NCBI GenBank assembly: GCA_018817005.1
Contig: JAHIUF010000067.1
Span: forward strand, 1 to 49,096
Origin: Nanobdellota archaeon
GTDB lineage: Archaea > Nanobdellota > Nanobdellia > Woesearchaeales > GCA-2686295
Direction of reading: 5' to 3'
Length of the DNA: 49,096 nt
This document shows positions 42,190-49,096 of the stretch, in pieces. Below the pieces are notes generated by a model. That model was not told where the DNA came from. It saw only the letters and a program-made list of their open reading frames with translations, and made no database searches. The first letter of the stretch is position 1. Each line of letters begins with the position of its first letter. A program made the translations under genes and the position numbers.

Positions 42190-43026
42190 ATGAAAGAAAG
42201 GGTGACGCTAACAATTGAGAGAAGTATTCTCGAGCAGATCGATAAAACAATTGACAAGACTAGAGTAAAGAATCGAAGCCACGCAGTGGAAATGCTTCTT
42301 AGAATGAGTCTTGGAAGTAACAAGCCAACAAAAGCATTAATACTTGCTGGCGGAAAAGGCACAAGACTAAAAGAACTTGCAAATGGACTTCCAAAGCCAC
42401 TTATTCTAATCAAAGGGAAACCAATTATTCAATACACAATTGAACTCTTAAGAAAATTTGGAATAAATGATATAATACTTTCAGTAGGATACAAATCCCA
42501 AATGATAAAAGATCACTTTAGAGATGGTAACAAATTAGGAGTGAACATAACCTATATTGAAGAAGATAACCCTTTAGGAACTGCAGGCCCATTAAAACTT
42601 GCTAAATCTTTTCTGAACGAAACATTTATTTTATGTAATGCTGATGAATTAAAAGACATAGACCTTAACGATATGTTTACATTTCACAAATCCAACAGAG
42701 GACTAGTAACAATTGCTCTAACAACTGTTGATAACCCTTGCATGTACGGTGTTGCTTTGTTGAATGGTAATAAAATAATGACATTCATAGAAAAACCCGA
42801 ATTAAAAAATGCTCCGTCAAATCTTATTAATGCAGGACTCTATATAATGGAACCTGAAGTTATAGACTTCATTCCTGAAGGTTACGCAATGTTAGAGAAT
42901 GATGTATTTCCAAAGCTTGCACAAGAAGAAAAACTATTCGGTTATCCATTTTCAGGTCAATGGTTTGACACAGGAACACCTCAAAGATTTAAACTTGCTG
43001 AAGAGAAATGGAACGGCATTCTATAA
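42190..43026 (+). CDS. RHH domain fused to a sugar-phosphate nucleotidyltransferase
   Basis: In this 278-residue protein, residues about 1-42 (ERVTLTIERSILEQIDK...RSHAVEMLLRMSL) are a ribbon-helix-helix DNA-binding unit of the CopG/Arc type. From residue 48 a RmlA/mannose-1-phosphate guanylyltransferase-like domain begins: ALILAGGKGTRLKELANGLPKPL, then EEDNPLGTAG, CNADEL, FIEKPEL and QWFDTGTPQRF. It would join a nucleoside triphosphate to a sugar 1-phosphate. No C-terminal left-handed helix is present. A TTTAAATA box fits a leaderless start. It precedes the large phosphohexomutase gene by 23 bases and likely uses its product. The fused DNA-binding unit suggests self-control by substrate. Confidence 0.85.
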   Translation: MKERVTLTIERSILEQIDKTIDKTRVKNRSHAVEMLLRMSLGSNKPTKALILAGGKGTRLKELANGLPKPLILIKGKPIIQYTIELLRKFGINDIILSVGYKSQMIKDHFRDGNKLGVNITYIEEDNPLGTAGPLKLAKSFLNETFILCNADELKDIDLNDMFTFHKSNRGLVTIALTTVDNPCMYGVALLNGNKIMTFIEKPELKNAPSNLINAGLYIMEPEVIDFIPEGYAMLENDVFPKLAQEEKLFGYPFSGQWFDTGTPQRFKLAEEKWNGIL

Positions 43027-43027
43027 G

Positions 43028-43043
43028 ACCTCTTCTGAGGTGA
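43028..43043 (+). promoter_or_regulatory. Ribosome site hidden in an ACCTC/GAGGT hairpin
   Basis: ACCTC (43028-43032) is complementary to the GAGGT of the GAGGTGA ribosome site (43037-43043) across a TTCT loop. The upstream arm mimics the 16S tail. This could attenuate translation of the large mutase relative to the nucleotidyltransferase. Confidence 0.4.
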
Positions 43044-43049
43044 GATATT

Positions 43050-45236
43050 ATGAGAAGCACCAGATTAGAGAATGTTAAAGGGGAAGAGATAGAACGTTTG
43101 AAGAAAGAGTATTTCAAACAAATCGATGCTAATACTCCTAAAGAAATAAAAAATAATCTAATCTTTGATTTGGACAATCCAAAGTCTCACAAAATTAAAT
43201 TAACAAAAAAATTAATAGAGAAATATGAATTAAGAGAGTGGCTTACTAATTATAAAAAAGAAGCGATTGTTTCAACAGGTGGAATTAGAGGTCCTCAGAA
43301 TGTTCTTTATCCATGGGATACCAGGTACCCTATGAATCAACTTGGAATTGCTCTTGCCACTCTCGGGAAAGCTTTTGTTTTAAAAGAAGACTTACCTGTT
43401 GATAAAATTAACAAAATATGTTCAGGGGAAGTAAGATACAACACAGATGATTATATAAACTTAATAACAAGAATCCAAGCAGCCCAAAAAATAAAAACCC
43501 ATCTTCCTTTTAACAAACAAAAAACATCTATCTGGATGACCTCGTTCTTAATATTTATGCTTGATTACGATGGTGGTGAATATGTCACAAGTAGTCATGC
43601 TATTAGTAGTAAAATTGCAACAAAAGATCTAGATAATCAGGGAAGTCAATTCATACCTGAAATGTCAGCCAGATTTGTTAAAAAAATTGAAGAAGTGTTA
43701 GATGCAGCTGAAAATGAGAGTTATAATATTGAATTAGAATCTGCAAACTCACCCTTAATAACTGAAGATTTTGATGGATTGGAAATGTATTTTGATTATC
43801 TAAAAAAAGGTGTTGCAACTGATGTGGCAATTAATCTAATTAAAGAAGAAGCTGATGCTGGACTAGAAATAATGTTTGAATGTGTTGGTGGTTGTATGTA
43901 TCCAATAATGAGTGAACTTTTTAATCTTTTAGGAATAGAAAAAGCTTTTGTTTGGAATAATATTGAACTTGATCCGTTTTTTCATGGCATTGGAAAGGTG
44001 ATGGAGAATCCTATCACTAAAAACAAAGAATTCTTTGATTATGGCTGTGATACAACAATGATGGAAGTTGTAAAAACAATGGGTTATGATAAATTATTAA
44101 AAGATAAATCTGAAGGATACATTATACTAATGGTGGATCCTGATGGTGATCGTATAGTGGTGGGTCAAGTTGAATCAATTTCTCGTAAACCAAAAATTGA
44201 ATCTTTAGGAATCCAATTTATTGAAATAGATGATGAAAGAATTTTAACAGTTTATACACCGAATCAATCATTTTTTTTAACAATGAATTATCAAGCAACT
44301 CAGTTAAAAAATGCTGGTTTATGGAATGATCATCCGAGATTTATTATCACAACAACTCCCTCTGCAGCCTCATGGGTTGAATGGGCAAACGCTAATGATG
44401 TAAAGGTTGTATACGTGCCTGTTGGATTTAAAGAAATTGCTAATATGATGAAAAAAATTGAGAAACAAATAACTGATAATCCTGACAAGAAAGTTGAAGT
44501 TGTAGATATTTTTAATAGGAAAATAAATTTAGGAATTCAACCAAGAATGTTATTCGCAGGGGAAGAAAGTGGAGGGATGATTATAGGTCCAGAACATTTA
44601 ATAAAAAGTCAATCGGGAAGAATAGCAATTGCAATGAGAGAAAAAAGTGCTGGTGAAGCATCAATAATACTGGCCGCAATGATTGCTCAACTGCACAGAG
44701 ATAAGAAATTAATTTCCGACCACTTAGAATCTGTTTTTGATAAATTTCATATTAAACGAAGATATGATCTAAAACGAGAACAAAGATTCTACAATGAAAG
44801 CAATCCCAATCCTGAACAATTGAAGAAAGATAAAGCCTCAGGTGAAATTCAAAGAGATAAGATTGATGATTTTTATTTAAGCATTTCTTTAGCTTTGAGA
44901 GAAGAAAAAATAACTTTAGAACAAGCAAAAAAACTTATTTCTGAAGTTGCACCTAATATTGATTTTAATAATCTAAATAACATTGTATTTGTTGGAGATG
45001 GAACTTATTTTGATTTTAAAGATAAATTTGTTGAATTAAGAAAATCAGGAACCGATGCGATTATTAAATGTTATAGTGCTGGAGAAAGCAAGCAAAATTG
45101 TATTGCATATGCAAATGCAATAATTGGTTATGATGGAACTATAACTGAAAATTTCAAGAAATTAATTCCCGAAGAGATTCATGGCAATTGCAAAAAAATC
45201 GCTTTAAATATTCTTAGAGAATTTCAAAATATTTAA
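43050..45236 (+). CDS. Long (728-residue) phosphohexomutase-family enzyme
   Basis: The alpha-D-phosphohexomutase fold is recognisable by VSTGGIRGP (domain 1), EYVTSSHAISSK (phosphoserine loop; family TASHNP), MVDPDGDRIVVG (metal loop) and FAGEESGGMI (sugar loop). At 728 residues it is far longer than usual (450-550). There is an N-terminal extension of about 70 residues, long insertions (a GGCMYPIMSELFNLLG region is still family-like) and a C-terminal domain (IVFVGDGTYFDFKDKF...). It probably interconverts sugar 1- and 6-phosphates. It is co-transcribed with the upstream nucleotidyltransferase. The loop sequence TSSHA suggests that catalytic serine use is kept. Confidence 0.82.
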   Translation: MRSTRLENVKGEEIERLKKEYFKQIDANTPKEIKNNLIFDLDNPKSHKIKLTKKLIEKYELREWLTNYKKEAIVSTGGIRGPQNVLYPWDTRYPMNQLGIALATLGKAFVLKEDLPVDKINKICSGEVRYNTDDYINLITRIQAAQKIKTHLPFNKQKTSIWMTSFLIFMLDYDGGEYVTSSHAISSKIATKDLDNQGSQFIPEMSARFVKKIEEVLDAAENESYNIELESANSPLITEDFDGLEMYFDYLKKGVATDVAINLIKEEADAGLEIMFECVGGCMYPIMSELFNLLGIEKAFVWNNIELDPFFHGIGKVMENPITKNKEFFDYGCDTTMMEVVKTMGYDKLLKDKSEGYIILMVDPDGDRIVVGQVESISRKPKIESLGIQFIEIDDERILTVYTPNQSFFLTMNYQATQLKNAGLWNDHPRFIITTTPSAASWVEWANANDVKVVYVPVGFKEIANMMKKIEKQITDNPDKKVEVVDIFNRKINLGIQPRMLFAGEESGGMIIGPEHLIKSQSGRIAIAMREKSAGEASIILAAMIAQLHRDKKLISDHLESVFDKFHIKRRYDLKREQRFYNESNPNPEQLKKDKASGEIQRDKIDDFYLSISLALREEKITLEQAKKLISEVAPNIDFNNLNNIVFVGDGTYFDFKDKFVELRKSGTDAIIKCYSAGESKQNCIAYANAIIGYDGTITENFKKLIPEEIHGNCKKIALNILREFQNI

Positions 45237-45871
45237 TCAAGAATGCTCTTTTTAATTTCTGTAAAATTCTTAATATTAAATAAGGTTTTTTCAAGTTTAT
45301 TGTATGATGTTAAAATTCCAATACAATTTATTCCTGCTTTTTTTGCAGCTTTAATGCCTGCTGGTGAATCCTCAAAAACAACACATTCTTTAGGTTCAAA
45401 ACCAGATTTTTTAGATGCTAACAAATAAATTTGCGGGTTAGGTTTTGCTTTTATAACTGACTCACCAGTTATAATTATGTTAAAATATTTTCTTAAATCA
45501 AATTTTGATAGAATAAAATTAACTGATTTTTTTGAACCAGAACTAGCCAATAAAACTAGTTTTTTGTTTTTTTTTAATAATTTTAAGAAATTAATCAATC
45601 CTGATATTAATTCAAGCTTTTGTTTGGATAATGATTTATATATGCGAAACCGCTCTTCCTTTAATTGTTCAATAATGTTGGCTTCTTTGGTTTTAAAAAA
45701 ATGAATTATTATTTCTTCTGCTTTCCTTCCGAGAGTTTGTTGAAGTATTTCTTCATCTTCAAAATTAACAGCGTATTTTTTCAGGAGTTTTTTCCATGAT
45801 TGTATTTGAAAAGAAGTATTATCCACTATAACTCCATCCATATCAAAAATAAATGCTTTAAACATAATCAT
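45233..45871 (-). CDS. HAD-superfamily sugar phosphatase / beta-phosphoglucomutase-like
   Basis: This protein has 212 residues from ATG 45871. HAD motifs in order are FDMDGVIVD (nucleophile D), LASSGSKKS (motif II), KAKPNPQIYL (motif III lysine) and VFEDSPAGIKAAKKAG (motif IV). The helical cap after motif I is of the beta-phosphoglucomutase/Gph type. The longest ORF begins 14 codons earlier, but AAAAATATAAGC (45899-45888) lies 22-26 bases ahead of the ATG used. Stop codons overlap with the convergent mutase. Likely substrates are sugar or polyol phosphates. Confidence 0.85.
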   Translation of the reverse strand: MIMFKAFIFDMDGVIVDNTSFQIQSWKKLLKKYAVNFEDEEILQQTLGRKAEEIIIHFFKTKEANIIEQLKEERFRIYKSLSKQKLELISGLINFLKLLKKNKKLVLLASSGSKKSVNFILSKFDLRKYFNIIITGESVIKAKPNPQIYLLASKKSGFEPKECVVFEDSPAGIKAAKKAGINCIGILTSYNKLEKTLFNIKNFTEIKKSILD

Positions 45872-45946
45872 ATTCTTTTTCTTTTTGCTTATATTTTTTT
45901 CTATTTTTACCAAAAATTTAAAAATCGTTGGATTAAACCTTTTTAT

Positions 45947-47299
45947 ATGTTAGTAGAATCATTTTCAGGCATAAGAGGTCTTTATAATCAAGAATTCATA
46001 GAAGCGGCCAAAAAATATGCTAAAGCTTATGCTGATTGGCTTGGGAAAGGCAAGATAATCATTGGAATTGATGGAAGACCTTCGGGAGAAGAAATATTCA
46101 AAACTGTAACTAGAATATTTTGCAAAGAAGGATTGGAAGTCATTTATGCAGGAATAGCTCCTACACCTGCAATTCAACATGCTGTGAGAAAATTCAAATT
46201 AGTTGGTGGATTAATAATATCAGGATCACATAATGAACCAGAATATAATGGCTTGAAATTTCTGCAAAATAATGGTGCTATCTTAAACCCTGAAGATGTA
46301 GACATTTTAATAAAAAATTCAAAATCAGTAAACTTTGAAGAAGGAGAACTAAAATTTGAAAATAAGAACAACGAAGTAATAGAATCTTACACTAATTTCA
46401 TCTTAGAAAAAGAAGATGTCTCAAAGACTAAAATTAAAGTTTTGGTGGATCCAAATGGGCTTGCAGCAGTTCTAGTATTAAAAAAACTAAAAGAAATATT
46501 GGGAAATAATTTGATTTTGGTAAACGAGGAAATTGGAATGATAAATAGATTGGTGGAGCCAAATCACGAATCAATGCAGTACTTGGTGGAGTTACTAAAA
46601 GAAAAAGACATCGACATGGCTTTTGGTTTTGATGGAGATGCAGATAGAGTTGAAATAATTCTCAAAGATGGAACAATGGTTGATGGTAACTACGTTTTAG
46701 GATTAGTGATGGATTATGTTTTATCAACACAAGAGCTCGGAAAAACTATCGTAATCAATGATGTTACTTCAAACCTAATATATCATCTTGCAAAACCTTA
46801 TCATGCTAAAATAGAAGAAGTAGAAGTTGGAGAAATAAATGTAGTGAACAAAATGGTTGAAACAAAAAGCATTCTTGGTGGAGAAGGAAGTAATGGCGGG
46901 GTTATAGTTCCACCAAACAGATGCAGAGATGGAATCTTGACAATGTTGCAAATAATGAACTTTTGCAAAAAGAAAAATTCTTCCATCAAAAAAATAATAG
47001 ATTCATATCCGAAATATTTTTCTCACAGAACAATCAAGGTGTGCACTCCTAATCAAGTACCAAAACTAAACAAAGCATTGCAAGAATACTTTTCGAAAAA
47101 AGGAATAACTATACAAACAAGAGGTGATGAAACAGGGAGTGTAAAAGCTTACTATCAAGATTCATTTTTATGGTTTAGAACATCAAAAACTGAATTTGGA
47201 CAATATAGAATTATAACAGATGCGCCTAATATTGAAAAATCAAAAGAATTACTGGTCGAAGGAGCAAGAATATTTGATAATTTAGTAAAAAATTTATAA
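45947..47299 (+). CDS. GlmM-like phosphoglucosamine/phosphomannomutase
   Basis: In this 450-residue enzyme, FSGIRGLYN opens domain 1. ISGSHNEPEYNGLKF is the phosphoserine loop, FGFDGDADRVEI binds the metal, GEGSNGGVI contacts sugar, and TRGDETGSVKAY lies in domain 4. This fits the archaeal phosphoglucosamine/phosphomannomutase group. A much longer reading from 45800 exists, but the AAAAATTTAAAAA box at 45911-45923 is about 28 bases before ATG 45947, and MLVESFSGIRG is the family start. It may feed UDP-GlcNAc or GDP-mannose synthesis for surface glycans. Confidence 0.88.
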   Translation: MLVESFSGIRGLYNQEFIEAAKKYAKAYADWLGKGKIIIGIDGRPSGEEIFKTVTRIFCKEGLEVIYAGIAPTPAIQHAVRKFKLVGGLIISGSHNEPEYNGLKFLQNNGAILNPEDVDILIKNSKSVNFEEGELKFENKNNEVIESYTNFILEKEDVSKTKIKVLVDPNGLAAVLVLKKLKEILGNNLILVNEEIGMINRLVEPNHESMQYLVELLKEKDIDMAFGFDGDADRVEIILKDGTMVDGNYVLGLVMDYVLSTQELGKTIVINDVTSNLIYHLAKPYHAKIEEVEVGEINVVNKMVETKSILGGEGSNGGVIVPPNRCRDGILTMLQIMNFCKKKNSSIKKIIDSYPKYFSHRTIKVCTPNQVPKLNKALQEYFSKKGITIQTRGDETGSVKAYYQDSFLWFRTSKTEFGQYRIITDAPNIEKSKELLVEGARIFDNLVKNL

Positions 47300-47374
47300 A
47301 TACAGTTTCAATTTTTAATATTAAACGCTGACAAAACACTTTTTATTAGGGGGTGAGGGTTTGAAGTTTTTTTA

Positions 47375-48343
47375 ATGACGACCCTAAAAACTAAGCAGGT
47401 AAAATTTGTTTATCATAATGAAGATTTGTCTGAACTAGAGAGCTATTTTTCTGAGAATCATATTTTTCCGATAGAAAAATATCGATTGTTATATGATCGT
47501 TTGATTTCTGAAAAAGTATTAGCTCCAGATAATGTTATTAGTCCTTTAGAATTATCTCTTGATGATTTGGCTATTGTTCATGATAAGGCTTATATTAAGA
47601 AACTTAAGATTCGTTCTCAGTTTCAAAAAAGATTTTTTTGGATGGGAAAAGAGAATCCTATATCCAAAGAAAATATTCGTTTACAAAGCATTATTTGTGA
47701 TGGGTCGTACAAAGCTGCTCAATTAGCATTGGCGCATAGAGTTGGTATTCATCTGGGCGGTGGTTTTCATCATGCAAAAAAGGATTCTGCTTCTGGTTTT
47801 TGTATTTTTAATGATGTGTCTTTTGCTGCAAAAAAACTTTTGTTGGAAAACATTGTTAGTCAAGTTATGGTAATTGATTGTGATGTTCATCAGGGTGATG
47901 GTACTGCGAAAATTTTTGAAGGTGATGATTCAGTTTATACTTTTAGTATTCATCAACAGGATAATTTTCCTCATTTGAAAGAGCGTAGTGATTGTGATGT
48001 TGGGCTTTTTTCTAATGAAATTGTTACAGACAAGTTATATCTTGAGTCGTTGAAGTTTTTGAGTTATCTTGTCAATACAAAAAAACCCAATATAATTTTT
48101 TACATTGCTGGTGCTGATCCCTTCATTGGTGATAGGCTTGGTGGTTTTAAGCTTTCTAAAGAAGGACTGTTGGCGCGTGATAAATTTGTCTTTAAGGTTT
48201 CTGGAAAGACACCTGTTGTTTTAGTTCTTGGCGGAGGGTACTCTGAAGATGTATCTGATGTTGTTGATATTCATTTTAATACTGTTAAAGAAGCAGTTTC
48301 TCATTATAAGAATGGGGGTTTGTTATCTTTTTTAAAAATCTGA
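47375..48343 (+). CDS. Histone-deacetylase-fold amidohydrolase
   Basis: This 322-residue zinc enzyme of the HDAC/AcuC/acetylpolyamine amidohydrolase superfamily shows HLGGGFHHAKKDSASGFCIF and ND (histidine pair and substrate pocket), DCDVHQGDGTAKIF (zinc aspartate and histidine) and YIAGADPFIGDRLGG (third zinc ligand). The conserved tyrosine of many HDACs may lie in GGGYSEDV. It would remove acetyl groups from protein lysines or polyamines. TTTTATTAG about 28 bases upstream suits a leaderless ATG; a GGGGGTGA lies 20 bases ahead. Archaeal substrates are unknown. Confidence 0.88.
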   Translation: MTTLKTKQVKFVYHNEDLSELESYFSENHIFPIEKYRLLYDRLISEKVLAPDNVISPLELSLDDLAIVHDKAYIKKLKIRSQFQKRFFWMGKENPISKENIRLQSIICDGSYKAAQLALAHRVGIHLGGGFHHAKKDSASGFCIFNDVSFAAKKLLLENIVSQVMVIDCDVHQGDGTAKIFEGDDSVYTFSIHQQDNFPHLKERSDCDVGLFSNEIVTDKLYLESLKFLSYLVNTKKPNIIFYIAGADPFIGDRLGGFKLSKEGLLARDKFVFKVSGKTPVVLVLGGGYSEDVSDVVDIHFNTVKEAVSHYKNGGLLSFLKI

Positions 48344-48350
48344 AAAAAAT

Positions 48351-48797
48351 TTATAGTTTGCATTCAGTAATGTACTGTCCGAACAATTTTTTTCCTTTAT
48401 TAGAATATTGTGTTGCGGTGTTAACATAATCGTTCATCATAACTGCTAATGCAGTTTCAAGTTCTATTTGTTTCACGTCATAATTGTTTTTTTGAAATTC
48501 TTTTATCGCAATTTTTGCTATGTTTGTAGGATGATATAATTGTGTGTTTATGTTTGGTTGTATTGTTACTTTATGACCGATGGTTTCTTTTATTTTACAC
48601 TCTTGTTTTCCAACTATCAATGCTTTTTTCTTGTAAGTTTTAATTAAGGTGTAGAATGATATGTTTACGAGTCCTCTTGCACTATAAAACTCTTTTGAAG
48701 AATCTTCAAAAATGTTTTTTATTTCTATTTGAAAATTTCCAACCCTTCCATTTTTAGGTTTGATTTTCTTGATTTTTTCTTGATTTTCTTCGCTCAT
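48351..48797 (-). CDS. 148-residue orphan protein
   Basis: A soluble alpha/beta protein with a lysine-rich start (EKIKKIKPKNGR), then strands such as GNFQIEIKNIF and ISFYTLIKTYKKKALIVG, and a C-terminal helical part (ELETALAVMMNDYVNTA). No family is recognised. TTTATATATT on the minus strand is centred about 27 bases before the ATG. It converges on the HDAC-fold gene with a 7-base gap. Confidence 0.6.
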   Translation of the reverse strand: MSEENQEKIKKIKPKNGRVGNFQIEIKNIFEDSSKEFYSARGLVNISFYTLIKTYKKKALIVGKQECKIKETIGHKVTIQPNINTQLYHPTNIAKIAIKEFQKNNYDVKQIELETALAVMMNDYVNTATQYSNKGKKLFGQYITECKL

Positions 48798-48980
48798 TTA
48801 GGGTTGGTAATAACTTTTAATATATAAAGGTTACTATTTTTACCACCACACAGTAGGTTTTATTTTTTTTAGAAAGATTTTTATAATCAAAAATCAAAAA
48901 TTTTTTGGACATAAATTTCACTAACATAAAATTTATATAGTCAAACAACAAAAGATACGAATAGGGAAAAAGAGGGTATT

Positions 48981-49096
48981 ATGAAGACAAGACACAAAGG
49001 TCCAATTGCTGCAATACTTTTACTGATATTTTTTCTAATATATTTCTATCGGGAAATATTCTATCTGACCCTTCAACAAAACTATGAGCTTGTAAA
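48981..49096 (+). CDS. 5' end of a membrane-anchored protein gene (cut by window end)
   Basis: ATG 48981 follows a weak GAGGG ribosome site and an AAATTTATATAG promoter element at about 48927. The first 38 residues contain a membrane helix (AAILLLIFFLIYFY) after a short basic start. The rest lies beyond the window. Confidence 0.6.
   Translation, partial: MKTRHKGPIAAILLLIFFLIYFYREIFYLTLQQNYELV

Noticed and set aside
47361-47375. Tiny TTG ORF (MKFF) after GGGGGTGAG, as a leader peptide of the HDAC-fold gene
   Set aside because: A TATA-like element 28 bases before ATG 47375 predicts a leaderless mRNA without this segment.

Overview
The window looks like part of an AT-rich genome (roughly 30% GC by eye) from a DPANN-type archaeon, most like the Woesearchaeota/Pacearchaeota/Nanoarchaeota group. 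This rests on several things. Many genes have an archaeal TATA box centred about 26-28 bases before the start codon, which fits leaderless mRNAs. Other genes, especially downstream operon members, have GGTGA/GGAGGTG ribosome sites instead. There is an archaeal DRG GTPase with a TGS domain, a CDKAL1-type tRNA methylthiotransferase, and giant secreted Ig/cadherin-repeat proteins, one with a PGF-pre-PGF-like module and a UBA-like cytoplasmic motif. The assignment is my inference; no rRNA or tRNA gene is visible. Several start codons were moved from the longest ORF to the one matching the TATA spacing.

Layout. 1-5359: short repeats, a bacterial-type CoaD-CoaE fusion, an HD-domain protein, a zinc-ribbon microprotein, DRG GTPase, a small membrane protein and a UDP-glucuronate 4-epimerase-like enzyme. 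5440-13269: four exported-protein genes chained by ATGA overlaps; the second ends in a domain resembling the bacterial type IX secretion (type A) C-terminal sorting domain. 13266-18236 (minus): a small ORF, an RQC-UvrD-HRDC helicase, a RhlE-like DEAD-box helicase, a class II Fic protein and an upstream HTH gene with an in-frame stop. 18393-26951: a 2292-residue surface protein anchored by one membrane helix, followed by two tandem AAA+ ATPases. 27030-28870: a short alpha-glucan phosphorylase whose 3' end recurs downstream as diverged copies that keep the peptide and some RNA hairpins. 28975-32458: an operon of a J-domain/protein-kinase fusion, a vWA protein and a truncated pyruvate-kinase-like enzyme, facing a second kinase-like gene; this is the best candidate for an undescribed system. 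32598-39136: a coiled-coil secreted protein, GlgC, a deoxyribosyltransferase-like enzyme, a xylose-isomerase-fold protein and a cluster of orphan membrane/lipoprotein-like genes. 39264-49096: an NrtR-like Nudix regulator, a tRNA methylthiotransferase, a TPR protein, a sugar-phosphate block (RHH-nucleotidyltransferase fusion, 728-residue phosphohexomutase, HAD phosphatase, GlmM-like mutase), an HDAC-fold enzyme, an orphan, and a truncated membrane-protein gene.

Functional picture. Glycogen-type storage (GlgC, phosphorylase) and nucleotide-sugar supply (mutases, sugar nucleotidyltransferase, epimerase) sit beside large surface proteins that could be glycosylated with those sugars. Signalling parts (J-kinase, vWA, second kinase, Fic, HTH, RHH, NrtR-like) are unusually dense for a small genome.
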